64,000 nt of DNA from a virus. How positions within the stretch are numbered: the stretch's first letter is position 1; the number at the start of each line of letters is the position of its first letter. The position numbers and the translations under genes were made by a program. The stretch spans positions 1-64,000 of the IMG/VR virus record IMGVR_UViG_3300049491_000083; one strand, written 5' to 3'. The notes under the pieces are model-generated. The model searched no databases and was not told the DNA's origin. It saw only the letters and a program-made list of their open reading frames with translations. Positions 27,313 through 34,822 of this stretch are shown one piece after another.

Positions 27313-27377
27313 GTTATCAAAACGTTATCTAAATGTCCTATTTGAGTATTGACTCATGACCCGTACTAGTGTAGTCT
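27313..27377 (+). promoter_or_regulatory. GTTAY box pair and promoter TTGACT-N17-TAGTCT
   Basis: GTTATCAAA 27313 and GTTATCTAAA 27324. -35 27349-27354, -10 27372-27377; leader with AAGGAG. Confidence 0.7.
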
Positions 27378-27407
27378 AGGACTACCAACGAATGAAGGAG
27401 ATTGAAC

Positions 27408-28418
27408 ATGGCTCATGCGGTAGAGGTCTTTGAGGATGGGTCGGCTGCCTTCGCATCCCTCCGTGTCCCCGCGTGGCACGCTCTCGGGACGGTATTCACC
27501 AAGCCCGTAACGACTGCTGAGATGCTGAAACTGGCACACCTGAACCACTGGAATGTTCACCTTGAGGAAATGGAACTCCCCTACGATTGCTACCGTGATT
27601 ATTTCGCGGTTGTGCGTTCGAATCCTGTTGATCGGGACGAGAATGGTCGCAAGGTCAAGGAGATTCTTGGTCTCGTGGGTGCACGTTACAAGGTTGTCCA
27701 GAACGAGGAACTTTTCCAGTTTGGTGATGACCTGCTTTCCGATGGTCGGTGGGAAACTGCTGGCTCTATCAAGAATGGGACGACCGTTTTCGGTACCCTC
27801 GCTCTTGACCGTAAGGTCGTTCTTGACCCCACTGGTGTATCGGACACGATCAACACCTACCTTCTGATCCACACTTCCCATGACGGTTCGGTCGCTGTTC
27901 AGGCTTCCGTTACTCCCGTTCGTGTCGTGTGCCAGAACACTCTGAACATGGCCCTTAAGGGTGCAAAGCAGACTTTCAAGGTTCGCCACACGCAGACTGT
28001 TGCCGACAAGGTGCAGGCTGCCAAGGAAGCCCTTGGTCTGGCTAACAAGTTCATCGACAAGTTCGAAGTTGAGTCTAAGACTCTCTTTGAGACCAAGGTG
28101 AACGCCAAGGTGTTCAACGATATCATCACCACTCTCTACCCCAAGCCCGAAGGTAACGCCAAGGGTGCAATGACCAAGTGGGAGAACAAGGTCGATGCTA
28201 TCAACACCATCTACACTGGTGACACTAACGGTATGATCGCTGGTACCGCTTGGGGTGCACTCAACGCCCTTACTGAGCGTCTTGACTGGTACCGTAACGG
28301 TCGTGGAGAGAATGCAGACGTGAACGCGGCTGCTGCGGCTTCCGGCTTCGACGTTGCTACCAACGCTCAGAAGGCTACCATCCTGTCCACTGTCAAGACT
28401 CTGGCGGGAGTCAAGTAG
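27408..28418 (+). CDS. DUF932 family protein
   Basis: 336 residues from ATG 27408. The start 'VEVFEDGSAAFASLRVPAWHALG' and 'VVCQNTLNMAL' near 175 are the hallmarks of the phage/plasmid DUF932 family (~310-340 residues). Its molecular role is unknown. Monocistronic unit with its own promoter and terminator, suggesting strong regulated expression. Confidence 0.85.
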   Translation: MAHAVEVFEDGSAAFASLRVPAWHALGTVFTKPVTTAEMLKLAHLNHWNVHLEEMELPYDCYRDYFAVVRSNPVDRDENGRKVKEILGLVGARYKVVQNEELFQFGDDLLSDGRWETAGSIKNGTTVFGTLALDRKVVLDPTGVSDTINTYLLIHTSHDGSVAVQASVTPVRVVCQNTLNMALKGAKQTFKVRHTQTVADKVQAAKEALGLANKFIDKFEVESKTLFETKVNAKVFNDIITTLYPKPEGNAKGAMTKWENKVDAINTIYTGDTNGMIAGTAWGALNALTERLDWYRNGRGENADVNAAAAASGFDVATNAQKATILSTVKTLAGVK

Positions 28419-28430
28419 CAAAATGGCTGG

Positions 28431-28457
28431 CCCCCACTGCTCACGAGGCGGTGGGGG
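28431..28457 (+). terminator. Hairpin terminator after DUF932 gene
   Basis: CCCCCAC/GTGGGGG with additional GC/GC pairs; followed by TCTTGCC rather than a clean T run. Confidence 0.55.
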
Positions 28458-28501
28458 TCTTGCCATTCCCGCGCCCCGCAAAATTACCCCTTACGAAGGA
28501 C

Positions 28502-28530
28502 TTGACATTTCACCGGGAATCTGGTAGGCT
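28502..28530 (+). promoter_or_regulatory. Promoter TTGACA-N17-TAGGCT for a leaderless gene
   Basis: -35 28502-28507, -10 28525-28530; ATG after 6 bp. TTACGAAGGA just upstream and TTTCACCGGGA in the spacer recur at 31261-31288. Confidence 0.75.
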
Positions 28531-28536
28531 CCGAGT

Positions 28537-28815
28537 ATGGAGCAGATAATAGAGCATGAGGGCCAAGTCTACCTGCGAGCAGAGGGGCTTATTGACTTAC
28601 TTATTGACAGGGTTGAGGCTCTGGCTATGGAACTTGACGTGTACCGCGACGGCTGGATCGAAGAGGATGTTACTGCATTCTCTAATCAGTTGAAGGGTTT
28701 CGCCAAGTGTATCAAAGTCATAACGATTGAGTATACCTCCTTGACTACCGACGAGAATCGTGCTAAGGTGTACCTAGACCTAGCCGACAAGATGCAAAGG
28801 ATCATTGACGCATGA
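28537..28815 (+). CDS. Leaderless hypothetical protein
   Basis: 92 residues, starting MEQIIEHEGQVYLRAEGLID. Helical throughout. The start resembles the DNA-contact strand of small phage regulators but no fold is certain. Confidence 0.62.
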   Translation: MEQIIEHEGQVYLRAEGLIDLLIDRVEALAMELDVYRDGWIEEDVTAFSNQLKGFAKCIKVITIEYTSLTTDENRAKVYLDLADKMQRIIDA

Positions 28816-29024
28816 ACAAGTTCCAGTATCATTATGTGATCTGCTATGACGCGGAGACTCAGAAGTGGCATGTAGAGGATGAGACTAAGTACCTAGACGG
28901 TAACGTGTGGGATGACGTGCATGAGGAATGGTTCTGGCCCGTGGATGACACCGAAGAGGACTACCAGAATACCAAGTGCTACAACATGATCCAAGCCCTC
29001 GTTCCCATTTGGCCGGTGCCCTAA
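28812..29024 (+). CDS. Hypothetical aromatic acidic protein
   Basis: 70 residues, ATGA overlap upstream and TAATG downstream. Tyr/Trp/Asp-rich (EWFWPVDDTEEDYQ). Confidence 0.58.
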   Translation: MNKFQYHYVICYDAETQKWHVEDETKYLDGNVWDDVHEEWFWPVDDTEEDYQNTKCYNMIQALVPIWPVP

Positions 29025-29230
29025 TGTGGACTGAATACGACAAGACGATGGTAGACTTCGTTGAGCCTAATGATATTGTCAAGTACCGGGGCAAGATCAT
29101 CACGGTTACCGAGGTAGATGATTCTGACAGTGACCGGGTAGCACTATTCGGGCTGGACTGGATGGACTACTATGTTGAGGTCCGTGTCCCTTGCGGAACC
29201 TACGTCCCGCTGGTATACTGGCAGGACTAA
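29024..29230 (+). CDS. Hypothetical small beta-barrel protein
   Basis: 68 residues from ATG 29024. 'NDIVKYRGKIITVTEVDDSD' resembles an SH3-like/KOW strand pattern. Function unknown. Confidence 0.58.
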   Translation: MWTEYDKTMVDFVEPNDIVKYRGKIITVTEVDDSDSDRVALFGLDWMDYYVEVRVPCGTYVPLVYWQD

Positions 29231-29235
29231 CCCAC

Positions 29236-29309
29236 GGGGGACGGCTGGCTGGTGGTCAGATGGTGTCTTATATACATCCTAGAGTAGGGTTCAATCCCCT
29301 AGTCCCCTA
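29236..29309 (+). tRNA. tRNA-Ile(TAT), isolated
   Basis: Acceptor GGGGGAC/GTCCCCT, anticodon stem GGTGT/ACATC with loop CTTATAT, T arm TAGGG/CCCTA. It reads ATA codons. Embedded between protein genes, 6 kb from cluster 2. Confidence 0.85.
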
Positions 29310-29332
29310 CAACAACAATGAAAGGATAGACA

Positions 29333-29524
29333 ATGCCCACTTATACCGTTCATTTCTCGGCCTACTTCTCTGACTCCACTGAGGTAGAGGCAGACACCGA
29401 GGAAGAGGCGTGGAACATTGCAGGCCCCGTTATCTCTGATGACTGGTCGGCCTACTCCGCACAGGGCGGGTACACTGTACCGTTCGATGACATTCAGATT
29501 GAGGAAGTGCAGGAAGATGAATAG
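29333..29524 (+). CDS. Hypothetical small acidic protein
   Basis: 63 residues: MPTYTVHFSAYFSDSTEVEA then 'DTEEEAW', the strand-then-acidic-helix plan also seen at 29698 and 41955. AAAGGAT ribosome site. Confidence 0.58.
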   Translation: MPTYTVHFSAYFSDSTEVEADTEEEAWNIAGPVISDDWSAYSAQGGYTVPFDDIQIEEVQEDE

Positions 29525-29717
29525 CAACCTGCCCGACTACATTAACGCTACGCAGACGTTCACCTATGACGTTGAGGCTGTCCGCGAATACCTGCGGGAG
29601 TGTGACATTCGCCCCACCGACGATGCTGTTATTCAGACTATCGAAACATGGGCGGCAGAAGAGTTTGGATGGGGAGACTACATCCTCATAGGACCGGATG
29701 GAGAAGAAATTGCCTAA
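29517..29717 (+). CDS. Hypothetical protein
   Basis: 66 residues from ATG 29517 (8-bp overlap). 'EAVREYLRECDIRPTDDAV' helix, acidic end. No motif. Confidence 0.55.
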   Translation: MNSNLPDYINATQTFTYDVEAVREYLRECDIRPTDDAVIQTIETWAAEEFGWGDYILIGPDGEEIA

Positions 29718-29895
29718 GTACCTTGTTCGTTATCAGTCCCGCGAGTTCTACGAGATTGCGGTAGAGGCAGATTCGCCCGAGGATGCCGAAGAGAGGTTCT
29801 GGCTGGAGGATAAGATATGGGAGGGTCACCCCTATGACTCAGACACCAGCGTTATTGAAATTGAAGATGAGGATGGGGTTGTAACCTATGAATAG
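29698..29895 (+). CDS. Hypothetical protein, paralogue-like to 29333
   Basis: 65 residues, 'YLVRYQSREFYEIAVEADSPEDAEERF' followed by an acidic tail; same plan as the 63-residue gene upstream, so probably a duplicated domain. Confidence 0.58.
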   Translation: MEKKLPKYLVRYQSREFYEIAVEADSPEDAEERFWLEDKIWEGHPYDSDTSVIEIEDEDGVVTYE

Positions 29896-30193
29896 CAACG
29901 AATACTATGACAACTTTGTTGTCCCCGTTCTGACTGGGCAGATGGACGAGTACCTAGAGGGTATGATCGACACCATTCGCCTTCGCCAGAAGGACAAGGC
30001 TCCCAAGATTTGGGAGTTCAAGGTTGGCGATGCTGTCAAGTACGGCAACAACGTCAGGCCCAAGTACCTTGCCGGTGTCAAGGGCAAGATCGTGGAGATT
30101 CGTCGGACCAAGGTTACTGTTGGTCTGGAGAAGCCCGTTGGTCGATTCGGTACCCGGATCGTGACTCCTATTAACCTGATTGAGAAGGTGTAA
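29888..30193 (+). CDS. Hypothetical protein with SH3/KOW-like end
   Basis: 101 residues; C-terminal 'FKVGDAVKYGNNVRPKYLAGVKGKI' and 'RTKVTVGL' look like a small nucleic-acid-binding barrel. Overlaps the upstream gene by 8 bp. Confidence 0.58.
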   Translation: MNSNEYYDNFVVPVLTGQMDEYLEGMIDTIRLRQKDKAPKIWEFKVGDAVKYGNNVRPKYLAGVKGKIVEIRRTKVTVGLEKPVGRFGTRIVTPINLIEKV

Positions 30194-30194
30194 C

Positions 30195-30701
30195 ATGGGT
30201 AACCGTGCAGCATTTGGATTCCGCGACTATGAGGGACGCATCCTCTGGCTCTATGCCCACGAGGGCGGCTATGACATGTTCAAGAAACTTGCAGATGCCA
30301 TTGCCCATGCCGAGCCTAGGTGGGATGGGGAAGAGTGTACCTACGGTACCCGGATGATGATTAGTCATATGATCGGTGAGAAGTGGGATAGCGAGTACGG
30401 CTTCGGGATCGGCTTTGACCTTCCTGATACCGCCCACTCTGTACCCGTTGTTGACTTTGGCACTAACGAGGTATGGCTGTACCCCTACCCCGGCTACAAC
30501 CCCAATGCCTCAGGCAACAAGAATTGGGCACTTTCTGACCTTCCCAAGTACCGCATCGGCTTCGAACTCTTCTGCAAGAAATATGGTTCGTGGACGGTGA
30601 GCAACCGGTTTGCCCATGCCCAGCCCAAGTCTCTTAAGACTGAGACTGAGGAACCCCGGTACACGAAGGCTGAGTGGCTTGAACTACTCCGCACCCTCTA
30701 A
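30195..30701 (+). CDS. Hypothetical protein
   Basis: 168 residues from ATG 30195. 'MGNRAAFGFRDYEGRILWLYAHEGGYDMF' suggests a globular alpha/beta fold often seen as a phage early protein; I know no function. Confidence 0.6.
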   Translation: MGNRAAFGFRDYEGRILWLYAHEGGYDMFKKLADAIAHAEPRWDGEECTYGTRMMISHMIGEKWDSEYGFGIGFDLPDTAHSVPVVDFGTNEVWLYPYPGYNPNASGNKNWALSDLPKYRIGFELFCKKYGSWTVSNRFAHAQPKSLKTETEEPRYTKAEWLELLRTL

Positions 30702-30704
30702 CCC

Positions 30705-30733
30705 TTGACATTGGAGGCCCCACCCGGTAGAAT
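30705..30733 (+). promoter_or_regulatory. Promoter TTGACA-N17-TAGAAT
   Basis: -35 30705-30710, -10 30728-30733; leader with AGGAGG before ATG 30752. Confidence 0.75.
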
Positions 30734-30751
30734 TGCTATAGGAGGTACATC

Positions 30752-31003
30752 ATGACGTGGATCAACTCAGAGTCCATTGCTAATAAGATAACCAAGATTC
30801 TGGGGGACAATGCTCCTACTCCTTCGGAGTGGAAGTATGCGATCCCTGTTCATCTGGTCCAGTCACCCCTGCCTGTCGTTATCAACGCAAAGAATCTGGC
30901 AGACGGTATCAACGAAGCCATTGAGAAGTACCATCCTGATTTCAAGGATGAGTGGCTGGCATTCGACGCACGCTCGGAGAAGTATCACATGGAGGATCAG
31001 TGA
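30752..31003 (+). CDS. Hypothetical protein
   Basis: 83 residues (MTWINSESIANKITKILGDN). Own promoter and strong ribosome site; no motif. Confidence 0.6.
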   Translation: MTWINSESIANKITKILGDNAPTPSEWKYAIPVHLVQSPLPVVINAKNLADGINEAIEKYHPDFKDEWLAFDARSEKYHMEDQ

Positions 31004-31125
31004 TAGTCTGGATTGAAACAGATGAGTGGTCTGCACGCTGGGGAGATGTGCCTGAGGCTGATGCCGACTGGCTATTCAACCTAGCAGAGATTGCCCTTGG
31101 CCCTGCTGACACCATAGCAACGTGA
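31000..31125 (+). CDS. Hypothetical 41-residue protein
   Basis: GTG 31000 overlaps the upstream stop. Acidic, Trp-rich (WIETDEWSARWGDVPEADAD). Confidence 0.5.
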   Translation: MIVWIETDEWSARWGDVPEADADWLFNLAEIALGPADTIAT

Positions 31126-31132
31126 TCCTGTA

Positions 31133-31158
31133 CCCCGCCCCGTATGAGGGTGCGGGGT
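31133..31158 (+). terminator. Hairpin after 31125
   Basis: ACCCCGC pairs with GCGGGGT; no T run, followed by GGGCGCGG. Confidence 0.45.
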
Positions 31159-31183
31159 CCGGGCGCGGAAGCCAAAACTCATA

Positions 31184-31288
31184 TTACGAAGGATCAAAAT
31201 TTTCACCGAGTTTTCGAAAACTGGCATTACGAATGGAGGGAATTTTCACATGAATTCATATTACGAAGGAATGAAAATTTCACCGGGA
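31184..31288 (+). repeat. Three TTACGAA...TTTCAC direct repeats
   Basis: TTACGAAGGA at 31184, TTACGAATGG at 31227 and TTACGAAGGA at 31261, each followed about 14 bp later by (A)TTTTCAC or ATTTCACCGGG. The third copy matches the promoter region at 28493-28518. Located before the Ntn-hydrolase gene. Confidence 0.65.
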
Positions 31289-31298
31289 TGGAGTATGC

Positions 31299-31805
31299 AT
31301 GACCTGTATAGTAGCAGTAACACATGGAGATAAGGTATTCATGGCCGGGGACAGAGGTATGTCTGATGGTAATACCATAGTCAGTAGTAAGGAACCTAAG
31401 ATATTCGATACCGGTGAATATTTATTTGGCTGGGCAGGCAACATAGGCCTAGGCCAATCCATCATTCATGGCTTCGACTTCCCACTGATACAGGATGACG
31501 AGGAGATCTTTACCGTGTTCATCCCACATCTGAAGAAATACATTACGAAGCGCTTTGATATTTCCCCGGATGACCACAGTCACTTCATCCTAGGATACAA
31601 TGGCCGGGTATATGAGATTAGCACTGATGGTTATGGCTGTATAGAGTATGACAACATAGCAATAGGCTCGGGTAAGGAATTTGCCATGGGTTCCCTATAC
31701 AGCACAGTAGAGGAAGCACCATTGGTACGTGTCACCCTTGCTGTAGAGGCTGCCATTACCCTGAGTCCCGGCTGCGCCGGTCCTATTGACTGGGCAGAGA
31801 TGTAA
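31299..31805 (+). CDS. Proteasome beta/HslV-like Ntn hydrolase
   Basis: 168 residues. After removal of Met1, Thr becomes residue 1 (TCIVAV), Asp17 is in MAGDRG and Lys33 in EPKIF, the exact spacing of the T1/D17/K33 catalytic set of HslV and proteasome beta subunits. 'AIGSGKEFAMG' near 125 matches the family's SG loop. Length equals HslV (~175). No HslU/Mpa-like ATPase is in this window, so it could act alone or borrow a host ATPase. An active peptidase is likely but unproven. Confidence 0.85.
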   Translation: MTCIVAVTHGDKVFMAGDRGMSDGNTIVSSKEPKIFDTGEYLFGWAGNIGLGQSIIHGFDFPLIQDDEEIFTVFIPHLKKYITKRFDISPDDHSHFILGYNGRVYEISTDGYGCIEYDNIAIGSGKEFAMGSLYSTVEEAPLVRVTLAVEAAITLSPGCAGPIDWAEM

Positions 31806-31829
31806 AAATCAAACTTTTCAAGCATTTTA

Positions 31830-31851
31830 CCCCCACTTTTGGGGGTTTTTT
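31830..31851 (+). terminator. Strong Rho-independent terminator
   Basis: CCCCC-ACTTTT-GGGGG followed by TTTTTT. It ends the rightward block just before the 30-kb leftward block. Confidence 0.9.
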
Positions 31852-32029
31852 GCTGTTTGGGGGCATGTTTCTGCAAATAATTTGGGATGGGGGCGACATT
31901 ACGAAAGATTAATAGTCTCGACAATCACCCAAATCCTTATTGAAAATCATTATCAGAACAGAATATGCACTCTGGGAAATTTTTATGCATGTTTTATGCA
32001 TGATCGTGCATATATTCATGGCCCTATGG
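31852..32029. other. AT-rich junction between rightward and leftward blocks
   Basis: 178 bp without a supported gene. Contains a fourth ATTACGAAAG (31907) and repeated ATGCAT words (31986-31998). The only long plus frame here runs through the minus gene and is rejected. Confidence 0.4.
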
Positions 32030-32179
32030 CTAGAGCAAGGCCGCTCTGTATCTCGTGTTCAGGCCCCTATGGTCAAGCGATACCTCTACGATGGTTCCGT
32101 CTATGGTTACTGCATATATTGTGTCTTTGTCGTCTATGGGGAAGCCTTCTGATTGCAGTACCCGGACGATTTCAGCCAT
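32030..32179 (-). CDS. Hypothetical 49-residue protein
   Basis: ATG 32179, 13 bp after the upstream stop. MAEIVRVLQSEGFPIDDKDT; last gene of the long minus block. Confidence 0.5.
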   Translation of the reverse strand: MAEIVRVLQSEGFPIDDKDTIYAVTIDGTIVEVSLDHRGLNTRYRAALL

Positions 32180-32192
32180 GAAGGGCTTGCGC

Positions 32193-32402
32193 TTAATAGC
32201 CACGATAGCCCTCACGCTTGGCCCTGTATACGAAGCCGTTCTTGACCCATTCGATTTCAAGGTCACCCATGGAGCCATAGGAATACTCTGTTATGACTGC
32301 ATCCCGGCCTATGACGATCCTGTACTTGCGTGCTATCTTGCGGACGGCTGCCTCCATTGCATCATACCCGCCCCGCTCTTCTACCCGTTGTATCTTAGGC
32401 AT
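32193..32402 (-). CDS. Hypothetical basic protein
   Basis: 69 residues from ATG 32402. 'AAVRKIARKYRIVIGRDAVI' helix; no motif. Confidence 0.55.
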   Translation of the reverse strand: MPKIQRVEERGGYDAMEAAVRKIARKYRIVIGRDAVITEYSYGSMGDLEIEWVKNGFVYRAKREGYRGY

Positions 32403-32623
32403 AGTTCCTCTATCTCCTTTACTAGTTCTGGGTCGTTCCCATTGATCTTGACGCTGACATACCATTGACTGGTACCCGGCGAAAGGCTGTCGATCTTGAC
32501 ATAGTGGGGCTTGAGGAAGCGTATCTCCAGCCTGTCAATGATCAGTCCGACGAGGGCATATGCCTGACTCAGCCGAAGATTAGCCTTGCTGTTGCGCCAT
32601 ACGATTTCAGTTTCAGTGTTCAT
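32381..32623 (-). CDS. Hypothetical protein
   Basis: 80 residues (MNTETEIVWRNSKANLRLSQ); helix then beta-strands ending 'VSVKINGNDPELVKEIEELC'. Overlaps neighbours by 4-22 bp. Confidence 0.55.
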   Translation of the reverse strand: MNTETEIVWRNSKANLRLSQAYALVGLIIDRLEIRFLKPHYVKIDSLSPGTSQWYVSVKINGNDPELVKEIEELCLRYNG

Positions 32624-32829
32624 TTGAGGTGTCCTAGGTTTTCGATTTTGATATAACTGTCGCCGTTGATTTTCAAAATTGGCTCATCCACGCGAATGAC
32701 GAACTTTTTGTTCTTGGTTTCAATTTTGATTTTTGACAGGTTGGGCCAGTCATCGTTGTTGATATGGATATCTACGGTGTCCTGTTCCTTCCACTCCATG
32801 AGTTTGTACCTCCCCTGAATGCTGGTCAT
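32620..32829 (-). CDS. Hypothetical protein
   Basis: 69 residues, Lys/Ile/Asp beta-strands; coupled at both ends (ATGA). Confidence 0.55.
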   Translation of the reverse strand: MTSIQGRYKLMEWKEQDTVDIHINNDDWPNLSKIKIETKNKKFVIRVDEPILKINGDSYIKIENLGHLK

Positions 32830-33056
32830 ATGCTGTAGTCCACTCTGCTCGTATCACGGGCATCTTCAATTCTCCCCCGCAGATTTGAGATTTCAGCATC
32901 GCGTTCCGCGATTATATCTTTTAGATCATGTATCATATCCAACCGATTGTCAAGTTGGAAGATGATAGCCCCTAGTGCTCTGCGGGTAATCATTATCTGC
33001 ATATCCTCAGGAACCATGATGAGTTCATTGGCTTCGTCTATGTCTATGTAACTCAT
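32826..33056 (-). CDS. Hypothetical coiled-coil protein
   Basis: 76 residues; coiled coil at ~35-68 (DLKDIIAERDAEISNLRGRI). Coupled to both neighbours. Confidence 0.58.
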   Translation of the reverse strand: MSYIDIDEANELIMVPEDMQIMITRRALGAIIFQLDNRLDMIHDLKDIIAERDAEISNLRGRIEDARDTSRVDYSI

Positions 33057-33226
33057 GATTGCTCCTTGATTGAGTACCCGCCCAATGGACGGAACATTTC
33101 GTAGTGCTCATCGCATGTGCGAATCACTACGTCAGTACCCACGTCGTCAACAAATCCAAACTTGGCCTTTATCTCATGGGTTGCAGGCACGGTTGCATAC
33201 TCGCATACCATACAGTATTCAGTCAT
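33053..33226 (-). CDS. Small Cys/His protein
   Basis: 57 residues from ATG 33226. CMVC near 5 and TCDEHYE near 40 recall the DUF7455-like zinc site at 7659. Confidence 0.58.
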   Translation of the reverse strand: MTEYCMVCEYATVPATHEIKAKFGFVDDVGTDVVIRTCDEHYEMFRPLGGYSIKEQS

Positions 33227-33524
33227 TGGAGTACCCTTCTGGATATTCAAACACTACCCGGCTTACCACCGGCAGGATCATGCTGTCCTTGTCATAGTTG
33301 GTGTTCATAAGGAACTTGATCTGGCTCTCTGTCACTCGCTGATTGCAGGCCCGGTAAATTTCCTGACTGATGAAACTGTATGGTGCATCGACTTCCCGCA
33401 TGAACTCAGTTGATACCCATAGGAACATCTCAGGATCATCCTTAACGGGAAATCCCCACATCCTATGCCGCCTGTCGTAGGCCACCGTCAGGGTTTCAAA
33501 GTTGACTTCTGGTATGTCAGACAT
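33219..33524 (-). CDS. Hypothetical protein
   Basis: 101 residues from ATG 33524; a 162-residue frame is rejected because it would overlap the upstream gene by 190 bp. MSDIPEVNFETLTVAYDRRH; no motif. Confidence 0.58.
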   Translation of the reverse strand: MSDIPEVNFETLTVAYDRRHRMWGFPVKDDPEMFLWVSTEFMREVDAPYSFISQEIYRACNQRVTESQIKFLMNTNYDKDSMILPVVSRVVFEYPEGYSND

Positions 33525-33858
33525 TGTTTGTCCAATTAGAATGTGCTGTCGTGCCATACATGGAGTCCATGCAATTGATATGCGGAACACCAGTAAATTG
33601 CTTCCCACACAATATACAGGTGTTTGCTTGATCTTTCCTGCCTTGCTCGTAGCCTTCTCTATACGCAAGTTCTGGTGTAGGGATTTCTGAACACGGGTTT
33701 GAGTCATTCCTAATTACTGAGATGCAGGAGTCGCGGGAGAACCAGTACGGCAGAGCCTTAACCTTTTGTACGACCCTTTCCCTTTCGGACGCACGGATCA
33801 AATCGACCGCAGCATCGGGAACGTCGATCCACTCACCGTCATGTAGGAACTGCATCAC
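33517..33858 (-). CDS. Hypothetical protein with one CxxC
   Basis: 113 residues. 'YREGYEQGRKDQANTCILCGKQF' combines the recurring GYxxG(R/Q)xD helix with a half zinc site and a later Cys. Confidence 0.58.
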   Translation of the reverse strand: MMQFLHDGEWIDVPDAAVDLIRASERERVVQKVKALPYWFSRDSCISVIRNDSNPCSEIPTPELAYREGYEQGRKDQANTCILCGKQFTGVPHINCMDSMYGTTAHSNWTNNV

Positions 33859-34222
33859 TGCCTCCCTTGACGTTGAGGATCATGCCCATGACGACAGCCA
33901 GAGCCTCTTTCCATTCGGGCGATGCTCCTGCCATGACTGCCTTGACCTCACGGTCAATGCGTTCCCGCTCGTCCCGCTGGCCCTGCTCGTAGCCGATTCC
34001 CTGCGCTACGTGCGCCGCCTCGGCAAAGTCCTGCCATTCACTATTTGCCTGCTCCCGACCACGCTGCTCGCCACGCTGAAAGGCATCTGATGCTCGCTCG
34101 CTCATGCTGCGATACTGTAAGGCAAAAAACTTGCCCTGCTCCCGCATTCCTCTTTCGGTGGCATGATCACAGCCACACGGGCAGCCACCTTCACACCACG
34201 TCGATGTTCCGCAGCCACACAT
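33839..34222 (-). CDS. Cys-rich hypothetical protein
   Basis: 127 residues. Six Cys in the first 18 residues, then a charged helix with two GxEQGxRxE-type repeats. Confidence 0.58.
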   Translation of the reverse strand: MCGCGTSTWCEGGCPCGCDHATERGMREQGKFFALQYRSMSERASDAFQRGEQRGREQANSEWQDFAEAAHVAQGIGYEQGQRDERERIDREVKAVMAGASPEWKEALAVVMGMILNVKGGSDAVPT

Positions 34223-34226
34223 TATG

Positions 34227-34406
34227 TCACCACCACCTGTCTACCCAGAATCTTTTCATTGCATATGTCCCGGCAGCGAGGGCAGCAATAATGGCGATAC
34301 CAGCCCAGCCAGTGGAAAGAATGATAAAGGCAATGAGTCCGAGAATCGCAATCACACCCATAAGACCGCAGAATGCTACACCATACTTATCAATATTATC
34401 TGCCAT
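34227..34406 (-). CDS. Small two-helix membrane protein
   Basis: 59 residues from ATG 34406 with hydrophobic segments ~9-28 and ~31-47. TAATG junction with the lipoprotein gene. Confidence 0.55.
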   Translation of the reverse strand: MADNIDKYGVAFCGLMGVIAILGLIAFIILSTGWAGIAIIAALAAGTYAMKRFWVDRWW

Positions 34407-34822
34407 TAGTTGGTCACCTGAGTCTCAAGGTCGATGTTGGGAACTATCACGTCAGGCTTGAAGATAACCCGGTAGTTGTAGGTGGAAACATTGGATGCCT
34501 CTACCTGCTCAACAAGATAGGATACGTTGTCGGACAGGCCAAGGAAATGCTTCTTGAATTCCGTGGGTCCTGTCTTGCAGGTAACCTCTAGACTACCGCC
34601 CAACTTTGAGTCGGAAGTCTCAACTGAGCAGTACCCCTGAATTTCAAGGATGTACTTGTCGGTGATGCCATTGATGAACACGATGCGACGGTTGACCTCA
34701 AACATCTCAGCAGCCTGCGACAAATTTGACGATGCAACGTCAGCATCGGTGGCACAGCCAGCCAGCAGGGTCGCACCCATGACGCCAGCAGCAGCGAGAG
34801 CAATAATCTTCTTATTCTTCAT
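34406..34822 (-). CDS. Predicted lipoprotein
   Basis: 138 residues. Basic start, hydrophobic core and lipobox LLAGC with Cys23 as the lipidation site. The mature part is beta-rich. Phage lipoproteins often block superinfection at the cell surface; here that is only a possibility. Confidence 0.75.
   Translation of the reverse strand: MKNKKIIALAAAGVMGATLLAGCATDADVASSNLSQAAEMFEVNRRIVFINGITDKYILEIQGYCSVETSDSKLGGSLEVTCKTGPTEFKKHFLGLSDNVSYLVEQVEASNVSTYNYRVIFKPDVIVPNIDLETQVTN

Noticed and set aside
27366-28481. 371-codon minus-strand ORF
   Set aside because: Antisense to the DUF932 gene, which has its own promoter, ribosome site and family motifs.
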